DNA of 50,540 nt, from positions 44,148-94,687 of the forward strand of contig JAAFHW010000002.1 in assembly GCA_013298525.1 (NCBI GenBank), given 5' to 3'. The translations under genes were made by a program, and so were the position numbers. Positions 1 to 9,154 of the stretch are shown here, one piece after another; position 1 is the stretch's first letter, and the number at the start of each line of letters is the position of its first letter. Source of the stretch: Flavobacteriia bacterium. Lineage in GTDB: Bacteria; Bacteroidota; Bacteroidia; Flavobacteriales; Flavobacteriaceae. The notes below the pieces were generated by a model, which had not been told where the DNA came from, did not search any database, and was given only the letters and a program-made list of their open reading frames with translations.

Positions 1-14
1 TTATTTTAAAAATG

Positions 15-38
15 TTAAAAGGATAACTTTTAATTTTT
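15..38 (+). terminator. possible weak terminator of a gene left of the window
   Basis: TTAAAAG (15-21), a five-base loop and CTTTTAA (27-33) form a short hairpin followed by a run of T. It would end transcription of a plus-strand gene lying before the window. The stem is almost all A-T, so it is weak. Nothing else is recognisable in bases 1-74. Confidence 0.3.
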
Positions 39-74
39 AATAAATTATTATTTAAATTATACTTCAAATAGTTT

Positions 75-1193
75 ATGACATTTTGTATCATTACTCACGT
101 TATTCATTTGCAATCTGAAGGCAAGTATTTAGGTTATGCTCCTTATGTAAATGAGATGAATGTATGGTTAAAACATGTTGATAAAGTAATAGTTGTTGCG
201 CCATTGAAACATATAGATAAGACTGCGATTCATCAGGCATACCAACATCATACTATTGAATTTATTGAAGTGCCTTCTTTTTCATTAATCAATTTTAAAG
301 AAATAATCAAGTCGATAGTATCCTTACCAATATTATTTTTAAAAATTTTTGACGGTATGAAAAGGAGTAATCATATTCATCTTAGATGTCCAGGAAATAT
401 GGGTTTGTTGGGTGCATTAGTTCAAATACTTTTTCCAAAAAAAGCAAAAACTGCAAAATATGCTGGTAATTGGGATTCTAATTCGAAGCGACCTCTTTCA
501 TATAAAATTCAAAAATCGATATTGTGCAATACTTTTTTAACCAAAAACATGCAGGTTTTGGTTTATGGAGATTGGAAAAATCAAACTAAAAACATAAAAT
601 CATTTTTTACAGCAACTTATAGAGAAGATGAAAAAATAGCCGTTACTGCAAGAAATTTGAATACTAAACTTCAATTTTTGTTTGTTGGTACTTTGTCTAA
701 AGGAAAGCAACCCATTTACGCTGTTAAATTAGTTGAATCATTAAAGAATAAAGGGATCAATGTGCAATTATCAATTTATGGTGAGGGTCAGGAGAAGGAA
801 ACACTAGAAAATTATATACAAGTTAATAATTTGAATGATGTAGTTTTTCTTAAAGGAAATGTGAACCGTGATGCCATGAAGTTGATTTATCAACAAAGCC
901 ATTTTTTGATTTTACCTTCCAAAAGTGAAGGCTGGCCAAAAGTTGTTGCTGAAGCAATGTTTTGGGGTTGTCTTCCTATTGCTTCAAAAGTATCATGTGT
1001 GCCTAATATGCTTGGCAATGGGGAAAGAGGAATTTTACTTTCAGAAGAGTTGGAGGAGGATAGTTTGTCATTAGTAAATTGTATTCAAAATCAAGAATTG
1101 TATGATGCAAAAATAAATGCAGCAATAAGTTGGTCTCGTAACTTTACAATTGATAAATTTGAAACAGAAATAAAGCAATTACTAACTTCATGA
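75..1193 (+). CDS. glycosyltransferase, GT4-like (GT-B fold)
   Basis: 372-aa cytoplasmic glycosyltransferase that probably adds a sugar to a lipid-linked polysaccharide unit. The C-terminal half has the usual GT4 layout: LQFLFVGTLSKGKQP near residue 197, then LPSKSEGWPKVVAEAMFWG near residue 278, which carries the E-x7-E type nucleotide-sugar binding signature (SEGWPKVVAEAM). The N-terminal half is divergent, as is normal for acceptor-binding domains. It is the first complete gene of a plus-strand run of five polysaccharide genes. Its stop overlaps the next start (ATGA at 1190), which suggests translational coupling. Donor and acceptor sugars cannot be read from the sequence. Confidence 0.85.
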   Translation: MTFCIITHVIHLQSEGKYLGYAPYVNEMNVWLKHVDKVIVVAPLKHIDKTAIHQAYQHHTIEFIEVPSFSLINFKEIIKSIVSLPILFLKIFDGMKRSNHIHLRCPGNMGLLGALVQILFPKKAKTAKYAGNWDSNSKRPLSYKIQKSILCNTFLTKNMQVLVYGDWKNQTKNIKSFFTATYREDEKIAVTARNLNTKLQFLFVGTLSKGKQPIYAVKLVESLKNKGINVQLSIYGEGQEKETLENYIQVNNLNDVVFLKGNVNRDAMKLIYQQSHFLILPSKSEGWPKVVAEAMFWGCLPIASKVSCVPNMLGNGERGILLSEELEEDSLSLVNCIQNQELYDAKINAAISWSRNFTIDKFETEIKQLLTS

Positions 1194-2263
1194 GAATTCT
1201 TCAAATTATAGATTCATTAGACATAGGCGGAGCCGAAAAAATGGCTATTAATTATGCCAATAGTCTAGCTAAATCTATTGAATTTTCTGGTTTGGTTGCC
1301 ACTCGAAAAGAAGGTAATTTGAAAAATCAAATCAATGAAAAAGTCAGCTATTTATTTCTCAATAGAAAAAAGACCATCGATTTTAATGCAATTCTTAGGT
1401 TAAAAAAGTATTGCAAGTCCAACAAAATCGATTATCTACAAGCTCATAGTAGCTCGTTTTTTACTGCTTTTTTAGTGAAGTTACTTTATCCAAAAATAAA
1501 TATCATTTGGCATGATCATAATGGTTTGAGTGAATTTCTGAATGCTAGAAAATCATTGGCTTTAAAAATTGCTTCCTATTTTTTTGATGGAATTATAGTT
1601 GTAAATTATCAATTAAAAAATTGGGCTGAACGAGAGTTGAATTGTAAAAAAGTAATTTATCTAGCAAATTTTACAAGTATTTCACAAAATGGTTTGAAAG
1701 AAACTGCTCTTTTTGGTGAAAATGAGAAGCGAATTTTGTGTTTAGCTAATTTAAGATTCCAAAAAAATCATTTTTTATTGATTGATGTTGCTAAAAAATT
1801 GAAGTTGTCTAATCCAGATTGGACTTTTCATTTGGTAGGAAAAGATTTTAATGATGATTATTCAAGTAAAGTAAAAACTGCAATTACAGAAAATGATTTG
1901 CAAAATCATGTTTTTATTTATGGCTCTAAAAACGATACTCAAAACATAATCGAACAATCTGAAATAACAATTTTAACCTCTCAATCCGAAGGTTTACCAG
2001 TTGCTTTGTTAGAATATGGATTGAATAAAAAGGCAGTTGTTTCAACAGAGGTTGGAGAAATTCCATTAATAATTGTAAACAATGAAAATGGTTTTATTGT
2101 TCCAAAATTTGATGCAGAACAATTTTATAGTGCTTTGATTGCAATGATAGAAAATAGAGAATTAAGAATGAAGTTGGGTAATGCTTTACATAAAACTATT
2201 CAACAAAATAATTCAGAAGAAGCTGTTTTAAACAAGTTTATAAGTTGGGTAAAAACCAAATAG
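1190..2263 (+). CDS. glycosyltransferase, GT4-like
   Basis: 357-aa GT-B glycosyltransferase. The N-terminus MRILQIIDSLDIGGAEKMA is the classic GT4 acceptor-side start with the Gly-Gly-Ala-Glu loop. The C-terminal domain has CLANLRFQKNHFLLIDV (new beta-strand plus K loop) and TSQSEGLPVALLEYGLNKK, the E-x7-E sugar-nucleotide site, followed by VVSTEVGEIPLII. It overlaps the previous gene by four bases, and the next gene starts one base after its stop, so it is inside an operon. It probably acts at the inner face of the cytoplasmic membrane on an undecaprenyl-linked intermediate. The specificity is unknown. Confidence 0.87.
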   Translation: MRILQIIDSLDIGGAEKMAINYANSLAKSIEFSGLVATRKEGNLKNQINEKVSYLFLNRKKTIDFNAILRLKKYCKSNKIDYLQAHSSSFFTAFLVKLLYPKINIIWHDHNGLSEFLNARKSLALKIASYFFDGIIVVNYQLKNWAERELNCKKVIYLANFTSISQNGLKETALFGENEKRILCLANLRFQKNHFLLIDVAKKLKLSNPDWTFHLVGKDFNDDYSSKVKTAITENDLQNHVFIYGSKNDTQNIIEQSEITILTSQSEGLPVALLEYGLNKKAVVSTEVGEIPLIIVNNENGFIVPKFDAEQFYSALIAMIENRELRMKLGNALHKTIQQNNSEEAVLNKFISWVKTK

Positions 2264-2264
2264 T

Positions 2265-3635
2265 ATGCAAAATAAAGAGAAGAATTACCTTTTTTTAGTT
2301 TTCATCCACATTGCGCTTGGAGTGTTCATTTATGCTGTGCCATTTATTTCTAAAATTTATGGTGCATTAATGTTTATAGTTAGTGTTTACTATATAATAA
2401 AAACTCAAAATAAAAATAATGAAGTGCTTTATGCTTGCGCTTATATAGTAGGAAGCGAGGTTTTTCTGAGGATGACACATGGTAATCCAAATCATGAGTT
2501 CTCTAAATATGGGATAATTTTCTTTATTTCTATGGGAATGTTTTATAGTGGTTTTTCTAAAAATGCAATTCCCTATTGGATTTATCTTGTATTATTAGTT
2601 CCTGGAATTGTAATCGCAACACAGACATTAAACTTAACGACTGTTGATATTAGAAAAACCATTTCATTTAATATTTCTGGTCCTTTATGTCTTGGTTTTG
2701 CCTCACTTTATTGTTATAATAGAAAAGTCAGGATTGAAGAGATTAATAACATTTTACTTGTAATGGGTTTGCCCATTTTGTCTTGTGCAACTTATTTAAT
2801 TTTATTTACTCCCAAAATCAAAGAGATTGTAACGAGTACTGTGTCCAACGCAGAAACTTCTGGTGGTTTTGGTCCAAATCAAGTTTCTACAGCACTTGGT
2901 TTAGGAATGTTTATTTTTTTTACCAGAGTTATTGTTGCTTCAAGAACTAAATTTTTATTTTTAATAAATCTTTTAATTGTACTTAATATAAGTTACAGAG
3001 GCTTATTAACATTTTCTAGAGGAGGAATGATTACTGGTATTGTAATGATAATTATCCTAGTGATTATTTTTTATATTAATTCAGAATATAAAGGAAGAGT
3101 AAAGTTAAATTATTTAATTGTTATATTGACCGCAGTGTTAGTCGGTATATGGTTTTATACAGAAGATCAAACAGGAGGATTAATTGGGAAAAGATATCAA
3201 AATAAAGATGCATTAGGTAGGACAAAAGAGAGCAATTTTTCTGGTAGAGAGCAAATAGCTGAATCTGAAATCAATGCTTTTTTAGAAAACCCTTTTTTTG
3301 GTATAGGCGTAGCTAAAGGAACAGAATATAGATTAGAACAAACTGGAGAAGTCGTTGCTTCTCACAATGAATTAACAAGATTGTTGGGAGAGCACGGTTC
3401 ATTAGGAATACTGATTTTATTAATATTGTTTTTTACACCAATATTCTTATATTTAGATAATAAACGGCATATCTATATGTTTTGCTTTTTAGCTTTTTGG
3501 TTACTCACGATAAATCACGCTGCAATGCGAACTGCGGCACCATCTTTTATTTACGCACTTTGTTTATTAAAAATTAGATTCATAGACGATGAAGCAGTTG
3601 CTTTACATAGGGAACAAGTTATCAAAACACGGTAA
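2265..3635 (+). CDS. O-antigen ligase / Wzy-like polymerase membrane protein
   Basis: 456-aa integral membrane protein with about ten to eleven hydrophobic segments. It has a large extracytoplasmic loop around residues 300-375 containing GIGVAKGTEYRLEQTGEVV and SHNELTRLLGEHGSLG. A His-Asn-Glu stretch in a late loop followed by two helices is typical of the Wzy_C / O-antigen ligase family, which joins or transfers polyprenyl-linked glycans in the periplasm. Its place between glycosyltransferases supports a polymerase or ligase role in a surface polysaccharide. Sequence alone does not separate Wzy polymerase from WaaL-type ligase. Its last 47 bases overlap the next gene in another frame. Confidence 0.75.
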   Translation: MQNKEKNYLFLVFIHIALGVFIYAVPFISKIYGALMFIVSVYYIIKTQNKNNEVLYACAYIVGSEVFLRMTHGNPNHEFSKYGIIFFISMGMFYSGFSKNAIPYWIYLVLLVPGIVIATQTLNLTTVDIRKTISFNISGPLCLGFASLYCYNRKVRIEEINNILLVMGLPILSCATYLILFTPKIKEIVTSTVSNAETSGGFGPNQVSTALGLGMFIFFTRVIVASRTKFLFLINLLIVLNISYRGLLTFSRGGMITGIVMIIILVIIFYINSEYKGRVKLNYLIVILTAVLVGIWFYTEDQTGGLIGKRYQNKDALGRTKESNFSGREQIAESEINAFLENPFFGIGVAKGTEYRLEQTGEVVASHNELTRLLGEHGSLGILILLILFFTPIFLYLDNKRHIYMFCFLAFWLLTINHAAMRTAAPSFIYALCLLKIRFIDDEAVALHREQVIKTR

Positions 3636-4599
3636 TACTGCAACATCTATAGAAACATTAGGTAGTTTTCTAGAAGTTGAAGGTTTTAAAGTGTTCTACG
3701 CTTCTTCTAAAAAGAATAAGGTTCTTAGGTTTTTAGACATGATTTTATCTACTATATGGTTTTCTAAAAAAGTGGACTATGTTTTGATTGATACCTACAG
3801 TACTCAGAATTTTTATTACGCACTGGTAACTAGTCAGTTATGTAGGATTTTTAAAGTAAAATATATTGCAAAACTTCATGGTGGAGATTTGCCAAATAGA
3901 TTGCAAAAAAGTCCATTTCTTTGTGAATTACTATTTAGAAACGCATATAAAATATCAGCACCGTCAGCTTATCTGATGAAAGCTTTTGAAGTAAAATATT
4001 CGAAAAATTTAATTTATATCCCAAATACTATTGAAATTGATAAATATAATTTCTTAAAAAGAGAATGCAATGTGCCAAGGTTGTTATGGGTGCGTTCTTT
4101 TTCGAAAATATACAATCCAAAAATGGCAATTGATGTATTATATAATCTCAAGAAAGATTTTCCAAATGCAACTCTAGCAATGGTTGGTCCTGATAAAGAA
4201 AACCTTATTGATGATTGTAAAAAACATGCATCTGAGTTAAATGTTGATGTGAAGTTTACAGGAAAATTAGCTAAAGAAGAATGGGTTGAATTGTCTAAAG
4301 ACTATAATGTTTTTATTAATACAACACATTTTGATAACACTCCAATAAGTGTTATTGAAGCTATGGCATTAGGTTTGCCAATAGTCTCAACCAATGTTGG
4401 AGGAATTCCATTTCTTCTAACTGACAATGAAAATGGACTTTTAGTTAGTGATAGTGATGTTGATGGAATGACTGATGCAATTGTTGAAATTTTTAATAAT
4501 GTAATTTTAAGAGAAAAAATTGCAATAAATGCAAGAAATACTGTAGAATCCTTTGATTGGGATGTTATAAAGCAAAAATGGTTTGAAATATTGAAATAG
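3589..4599 (+). CDS. glycosyltransferase, GT4-like
   Basis: 336-aa GT-B glycosyltransferase. The start at 3589 is chosen although it lies 47 bases inside the preceding gene, because MKQLLYIGNKLSKHGNTATS is a complete GT4 N-terminus (strand followed by a Gly/Ser/Thr-rich loop) that a later start would remove. The C-terminal domain shows PRLLWVRSFSKIYNPKMAI and NTTHFDNTPISVIEAMALG. The position of the first Glu in the usual E-x7-E motif is taken by Asp (DNTPISVIEAM). It is part of the same operon as the upstream glycosyltransferases. Its substrate is unknown. Confidence 0.83.
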   Translation: MKQLLYIGNKLSKHGNTATSIETLGSFLEVEGFKVFYASSKKNKVLRFLDMILSTIWFSKKVDYVLIDTYSTQNFYYALVTSQLCRIFKVKYIAKLHGGDLPNRLQKSPFLCELLFRNAYKISAPSAYLMKAFEVKYSKNLIYIPNTIEIDKYNFLKRECNVPRLLWVRSFSKIYNPKMAIDVLYNLKKDFPNATLAMVGPDKENLIDDCKKHASELNVDVKFTGKLAKEEWVELSKDYNVFINTTHFDNTPISVIEAMALGLPIVSTNVGGIPFLLTDNENGLLVSDSDVDGMTDAIVEIFNNVILREKIAINARNTVESFDWDVIKQKWFEILK

Positions 4600-4611
4600 T
4601 ACTTAAATTTG
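4582..4611 (+). promoter_or_regulatory. candidate Bacteroidota promoter for the sugar transferase gene
   Basis: TTTG at 4582-4585, an 18-nt spacer and TAAATTTG at 4604-4611 match the Bacteroidota -33/-7 consensus (TTTG and TAnnTTTG). The -33 part lies inside the end of the preceding gene. This would give the gene at 4653 its own transcript, with a leader of about 35 nt. A second partial match (TAACTTG, 4624-4630) lies downstream. Confidence 0.45.
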
Positions 4612-4652
4612 TATAGATTTTACTAACTTGCGTCGCAGTTGTAAACGTACTA

Positions 4653-6047
4653 ATGAAAAGTAATAAGAAAATACATTTTGAGGTATCAGAACGAAAGGTT
4701 CTTCTGAAGATTTTTGATGTAATCTTTGTATTACTATCATTGTATGTTATAAGTTCTATTTTTGATTTTAAATATTTTACGTTTTCTACTACAAATTATT
4801 ATTGGGCAATTGTATTAGCTATCTATGTTAATATTTTTGGTTCTGTTTTTGAAATGTATAATTTGCAAGTTGCAAGTAATCAGTTTCAAGTTATAAAAAG
4901 TATCATTCTTACTTCTTCAACTACAGTTTTAATTTATCTTTTAACTCCAATTTATACACCAGTTTTACCTTCTAATAGATTGCAAATTATAATATTTTTT
5001 GTAGCTATTTTTGGATCCTTACTAGCTTGGAGAATTTTTTATGTAAAATTTTTAGCCTCTCATCGATTTGTAAAAAAATCTATTTTGGTTTGTGATAAGG
5101 AGCAATTGCAAGAACTTGTTACTGGCCTTGAAAATGCTGATCCACATTATAAAATAATAGCATTTGTTAATTCTGATGGAGAAGATTCTTTTAATTTTAA
5201 ATTCAAATCAATAAAAAATATCCACCCAAATGATTTAGAGAATTTCGTTAGAAAAAACTCAATTTCTGAAATTGTTATTGCTTCTCAAAAAACAGAAGGA
5301 ATAACTGTTAGTTTATATAATCAACTTATTCATCTATTAGAAAATGGTTTTATAATTAGAGAGTATACACAAGTATATGAGGCTATTACACAACGAATTC
5401 CTGTGCAATATGTTTCACGAGATTTTTACAGATATTTCCCTTTTAGTAGAAGTAATCAAAATCATTTGTATTTATTAGTATCTAGACTGATTGAAGTGAT
5501 TTTTTCAGTAATTGGGTTGTCTATTGGGTTGTTGTTTTTTCCAATAATTTTAATTGGTAATCTCATTGGAAATAGAGGTGGCTTATTTTACACACAAGAG
5601 CGTGTTGGTAAAAATGGCGAAGTATTTAAAATTTATAAATACAGAACTATGGTGAAAAATGCTGAAGCAAATGGAGCAGTATTTACAACCGCCAACGATA
5701 GTAGAATTACACCTTTTGGTAAGTTTATGCGTAAAACTAGATTAGATGAATTCCCTCAATTTATAAATATACTAAAAGGTGATATGGCAATTATAGGACC
5801 AAGACCAGAACGTCCTATCTTTGTTAATGAAATCGCAGAAATGATGCCATTCTACGAAACTAGGCATGTTGTAAAGCCAGGATTAACAGGTTGGGCACAA
5901 GTAAATTATGCTTATGGTGATTCTATTGAAGATAGTTTGATGAAGCTACAATATGATTTATATTACATCAAGCACAGAAGTATTTTTCTTGATATCAATA
6001 TTATTATCAAAACGTTTAGTACAGTATTGTTTTATAGAGGACAATAA
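4653..6047 (+). CDS. polyprenyl-phosphate sugar-1-phosphate transferase (exopolysaccharide initiating enzyme)
   Basis: 464-aa membrane enzyme expected to transfer a sugar-1-phosphate from a UDP-sugar to undecaprenyl phosphate, the first step of polysaccharide unit assembly. Residues 1-130 hold four hydrophobic helices. A nucleotide-binding-like middle region follows, then another hydrophobic segment near residue 280 and the bacterial sugar transferase domain to the C-terminus. The domain contains FYTQERVGKNGEVFKIYKYR, RKTRLDEFPQFINILKGDM, IGPRPERP and KPGLTGWAQVNY, the conserved family blocks. The length and N-terminal helices match the WcaJ/PglC-long form. It closes the polysaccharide run. 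The UDP-sugar used (glucose, galactose or an N-acetyl sugar) cannot be stated. Confidence 0.88.
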   Translation: MKSNKKIHFEVSERKVLLKIFDVIFVLLSLYVISSIFDFKYFTFSTTNYYWAIVLAIYVNIFGSVFEMYNLQVASNQFQVIKSIILTSSTTVLIYLLTPIYTPVLPSNRLQIIIFFVAIFGSLLAWRIFYVKFLASHRFVKKSILVCDKEQLQELVTGLENADPHYKIIAFVNSDGEDSFNFKFKSIKNIHPNDLENFVRKNSISEIVIASQKTEGITVSLYNQLIHLLENGFIIREYTQVYEAITQRIPVQYVSRDFYRYFPFSRSNQNHLYLLVSRLIEVIFSVIGLSIGLLFFPIILIGNLIGNRGGLFYTQERVGKNGEVFKIYKYRTMVKNAEANGAVFTTANDSRITPFGKFMRKTRLDEFPQFINILKGDMAIIGPRPERPIFVNEIAEMMPFYETRHVVKPGLTGWAQVNYAYGDSIEDSLMKLQYDLYYIKHRSIFLDINIIIKTFSTVLFYRGQ

Positions 6048-6052
6048 TTTTC

Positions 6053-7168
6053 TTAAATGCTATTAAACTCTAATTTTTTATTTCGTTTTAGTAATTTCAA
6101 CAAAATATAATTGTTGGCTAAAATAAATGGAATCATTAAAGGTAAATGTGGTTTACCAATCATAATTGCTATATAAACTAAGGTCATTGCAAAACATACA
6201 TTAGCCATTTTTCTAAACCAAGTGCTTCCCAAAAATCCTAAGATTATATATATTGGATTAAACAGCAAAGCATTATAATTCCACAAAACTTCTTTGTGTT
6301 CTGAGTATAATCCTACTAGGCAAAGAAAAATCCCTAATAATCCTGATAGGAATAGATAGGATAATGAAACATACTTATTATTGATTAAAGCTATTACTAG
6401 TAGAATAAGAGCTATGAAATAGATACTATTTAAAAAAGAAAAGGAAGAAGTAAGCTCAGCTCCTTTAATTAAGGTTTCTTTTTTTACAACAAATGGTTTG
6501 TTTTCAATTTTGGCTTTGTCTAAACTATTTAACAGCTCAATAGGAAGAAATAGTTTTTCAGCTTTTGCATCTGTTTTTGCTCCGAAAATTATGTTTATAC
6601 CCAATTTATAATAAAAGTGATTATCAAAATAAGGATAAAGTAATTCTCTATATGAAATGGATTTATCATCCACTTTTTCGATTAATTTTTGACCTACAAT
6701 GGCATTAATTTTATCTACAACCATTGTGGTGCAATTGCGGTCTATAAATTTGTAGGTATAATTTCTTTCTTCAGAATAAAGAGAAGCATTTAAAAGTTCA
6801 AAAAGTTCTTGTTTTTTTGCTAATGGAAATGATAAAGTCTGTTCGATAACTTCGCGATTATCACTTTGATATTCAAAAATGAAGTCTTCATATGAAGTAG
6901 CATTTATAAAATATTGTAAGTCACCTTTTACAAATTTTAAATAGAAATTTTCTGTTCTAAAATCGAAAGCACCATAGTTATAAACTACATCTAAGTTATT
7001 TATGGAATCTTTTATTCGTATAGCTGTATGACCAAAAGTGGAGTAAAGTTCATTTCCTCTTCCACAAGTAAAAATACTTACAGAAGCATTTTCTGATAGC
7101 GCTGGATTTTGAGAGAAACCAATGGTTTGAAAAAATAAGATAAGTAGAAGAAGTAATTTTTTAATCAT
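6053..7168 (-). CDS. DUF4105 / Lnb-like membrane protein
   Basis: 371-aa protein with a signal peptide (residues 1-20). A periplasmic domain of about 200 residues contains the DUF4105 blocks TCGRGNELYSTFGHTAIRI near residue 34 and DRNCTTMVVDKI near residue 142. Four or so hydrophobic helices follow from residue 240. Proteins with this domain and C-terminal helices include Lnb, reported as a lipoprotein N-acyltransferase of Bacteroides. The His of FGHTA and the Cys of NCTT are the obvious candidate catalytic pair, which is an inference. The stop lies five bases from the stop of the convergent sugar transferase. The upstream gene (PorV-like) ends five bases before this start, so both are probably co-transcribed. 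Confidence 0.75.
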   Translation of the reverse strand: MIKKLLLLLILFFQTIGFSQNPALSENASVSIFTCGRGNELYSTFGHTAIRIKDSINNLDVVYNYGAFDFRTENFYLKFVKGDLQYFINATSYEDFIFEYQSDNREVIEQTLSFPLAKKQELFELLNASLYSEERNYTYKFIDRNCTTMVVDKINAIVGQKLIEKVDDKSISYRELLYPYFDNHFYYKLGINIIFGAKTDAKAEKLFLPIELLNSLDKAKIENKPFVVKKETLIKGAELTSSFSFLNSIYFIALILLVIALINNKYVSLSYLFLSGLLGIFLCLVGLYSEHKEVLWNYNALLFNPIYIILGFLGSTWFRKMANVCFAMTLVYIAIMIGKPHLPLMIPFILANNYILLKLLKRNKKLEFNSI

Positions 7169-7173
7169 AACGG

Positions 7174-8241
7174 TTATCTAAAAACACTAAAATCAACTTT
7201 CACAGAAAAAATATTTGAATATAATGCAGCACTTTGATCACCTAAATCGGTCAAAGCATAATCAACTTGAATTCCTTTGTATTTAAAACCAAGTCCAATA
7301 TTAGGCTGAAAACCTACTTTTTTAGAACCATCCAATTGTGTGATGTTTTGAAAATTTCCAACGCCAGCTCTTAGAAATACTAAATCAGTATAATTGTATT
7401 CAAATCCTAAGGCAGGGTCGATACTTACAAAGCTCGTTGCCAATATGTCATTGGTTCTAGCAAATTGCATGTTCAAATTTCCAGAAGCTTTTAAATACGT
7501 TTCATTATGAAAATCGAATGTTTTAGACATTCCAAGTTGTGCTTTTGGGAGTGTAATTTCAGAGCTTTCAGGTAAATCTTGGTTCTCACCTGGAATGGCA
7601 TTTTTTATTTTAGCATATTCTTCCTCATTGATAGCCCATACATTATAAGTAGTAGTAATATCTCTCAACATTAAACCAAATTTCCAATCGTCTCTTTCAA
7701 ATTGAAGACCTAAATCGAAACCAAATCCCCAAGAATTTGCAAAATCTCCAATGACACGTCGAATCACTTTTGCATTAACTCCATATTGAAAACCAGGTAT
7801 TTTAAGTCTTCTGGCATAAGATAAAGTCAATCCATAATCGGCAGTTGAAAATTTACTGATTCTATTATAATCAATATTTCCATCACCATCAATAAGTTGT
7901 GTGGTGTTTAATATATCATCTACTCCAAATCGTATCAAAGAGATTCCCCAAGCACTATCATCATCAATAGGTTTAGCATAAGCAGCATAATCATATTGTG
8001 CAATATTTGCAAAATAACTTGCATGCATCAACGACGCTTGACTATCTTCTAAACCAAGTAAACCAGCTGGATTCCAGTAGCCAGAATTCACATCATTTGT
8101 ATGCGCGACAACAGCATTAGACATTCCCAATGCAGCAGCATCTACACCTATATTCATAAACTCGTTAGAATATTTTCTAACAGCTTGACTATGAGCTAAA
8201 GTGCAGCCTAAAATGAAAGTTAAAAAAAGAATTTTCTTCAA
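7174..8241 (-). CDS. PorV/PorQ-family outer-membrane beta-barrel protein (PorV2-like)
   Basis: 355-aa protein with a signal peptide (residues 1-18, cleavage near AHSQA). The N-terminal block NIGVDAAALGMSNAVVAHTN followed by NSGYWNPAGL is characteristic of PorV/PorQ and FadL-like barrels. The remainder is alternating beta-strand sequence ending in Phe-Arg. PorV carries T9SS cargo at the outer membrane of Bacteroidota. This paralogue lies away from other T9SS genes and is shorter than typical PorV, so PorV2-like is the safer name and a direct T9SS role is inferred. It probably forms an operon with the DUF4105 gene. Confidence 0.75.
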   Translation of the reverse strand: MKKILFLTFILGCTLAHSQAVRKYSNEFMNIGVDAAALGMSNAVVAHTNDVNSGYWNPAGLLGLEDSQASLMHASYFANIAQYDYAAYAKPIDDDSAWGISLIRFGVDDILNTTQLIDGDGNIDYNRISKFSTADYGLTLSYARRLKIPGFQYGVNAKVIRRVIGDFANSWGFGFDLGLQFERDDWKFGLMLRDITTTYNVWAINEEEYAKIKNAIPGENQDLPESSEITLPKAQLGMSKTFDFHNETYLKASGNLNMQFARTNDILATSFVSIDPALGFEYNYTDLVFLRAGVGNFQNITQLDGSKKVGFQPNIGLGFKYKGIQVDYALTDLGDQSAALYSNIFSVKVDFSVFR

Positions 8242-8255
8242 AGCAAATATTTTTT

Positions 8256-8263
8256 CAAAAATA
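8256..8263 (-). promoter_or_regulatory. -7 box upstream of the PorV2-like gene
   Basis: CAAAAATA on the plus strand reads TATTTTTG on the minus strand, an exact match to TAnnTTTG. It lies 14 nt before the ATG and so predicts a very short leader. No convincing -33 box is visible. Confidence 0.4.
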
Positions 8264-8358
8264 GAAATTTTTATTGAGCTAACTTCATATACAATTCATA
8301 ATAATATCTCAAATAAAAACTCTAATTACAAACGTACTTATGTATAAACTTATTGTAT

Positions 8359-8366
8359 TACATTTG
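8359..8366 (+). promoter_or_regulatory. -7 box upstream of pssA
   Basis: TACATTTG matches the Bacteroidota TAnnTTTG element. It lies 20 nt before the ATG at 8387 in an otherwise featureless, AT-rich gap of 145 bases between divergent genes. Confidence 0.4.
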
Positions 8367-8386
8367 TCTTTAGAAAAATTAAAAGC

Positions 8387-9112
8387 ATGAACATCAAAAA
8401 ACACATTCCTAATATACTTACTTTATTAAATTTATTATGTGGTTGTATTGCCATAGTTTTTGTCTCTAAATTGAGGTTTGACCTAGCTTTTTATTTTGTT
8501 TGCTTGGGAATATTTTTTGATTTTTTTGACGGTTTCTTCGCCAGAAAGTTTGGTGTAGCCGGACCTTTAGGTGTTCAGTTAGATTCCTTAGCAGATATGG
8601 TTACAAGTGGTGTAGCGCCTGGATATGTAATGTATCAAATGTTGTCGTTTGATGGAAGTTTCATGAAAATTACAAATGATTTGTCTTTTTTTCAAGTCTC
8701 TTTTTTAGGTTTTATTATTACACTCGGTGCTTGTTATCGATTGGCAAATTTCAATATCGATACAAGACAATCTGATTCATTTATTGGTTTGCCCACTCCA
8801 GCAAATGCACTTTTTATAATGAGTTTACCATTGGTTATTGAAGAGTGTCATTTTCTTACCTTAAGTGAACTTCTAAATATAAAATGGGTTCTTTTAGCAA
8901 TTACATTGTTAAGTGCTTATGTAATGAATGCTGAAATTCCGTTGTTTTCATTGAAAATAAAGAATTTTAGTTTTCAAAAATATAAATTACAAATTGGTTT
9001 TTTAGTTCTTTCAATAGTAATGATTGCGACTTTGCAATATCTTGCAATTCCTTTAATTATAATGACTTATGTTTTATTGTCGGTTGGAAATAATATGTTG
9101 GCAAAAAAGTAG
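8387..9112 (+). CDS. pssA: CDP-diacylglycerol-serine O-phosphatidyltransferase
   Basis: 241-aa integral membrane enzyme that makes phosphatidylserine from CDP-diacylglycerol and serine, the precursor of phosphatidylethanolamine. The CDP-alcohol phosphotransferase motif is intact: D45-x2-D48-G-x2-A-R-x8-G-x3-D66-x3-D70 (block FFDFFDGFFAR to QLDSLAD). About seven to eight hydrophobic segments are visible. PNILTLLNLLCG near the N-terminus is typical of the PssA subfamily as opposed to PgsA. The gene stands alone, with a likely promoter just upstream. Confidence 0.93.
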   Translation: MNIKKHIPNILTLLNLLCGCIAIVFVSKLRFDLAFYFVCLGIFFDFFDGFFARKFGVAGPLGVQLDSLADMVTSGVAPGYVMYQMLSFDGSFMKITNDLSFFQVSFLGFIITLGACYRLANFNIDTRQSDSFIGLPTPANALFIMSLPLVIEECHFLTLSELLNIKWVLLAITLLSAYVMNAEIPLFSLKIKNFSFQKYKLQIGFLVLSIVMIATLQYLAIPLIIMTYVLLSVGNNMLAKK

Positions 9113-9115
9113 TTA

Positions 9116-9141
9116 TTTAGTATTAAGATTTTAGTATTAAG
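9116..9141. repeat. 12-bp direct repeat in the pssA-GH25 gap
   Basis: TTTAGTATTAAG occurs at 9116-9127 and again at 9130-9141, a 14-nt period. The repeat fills the short intergenic space. No promoter motif is visible in it. Confidence 0.5.
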
Positions 9142-9154
9142 TATCAAGACTTTT

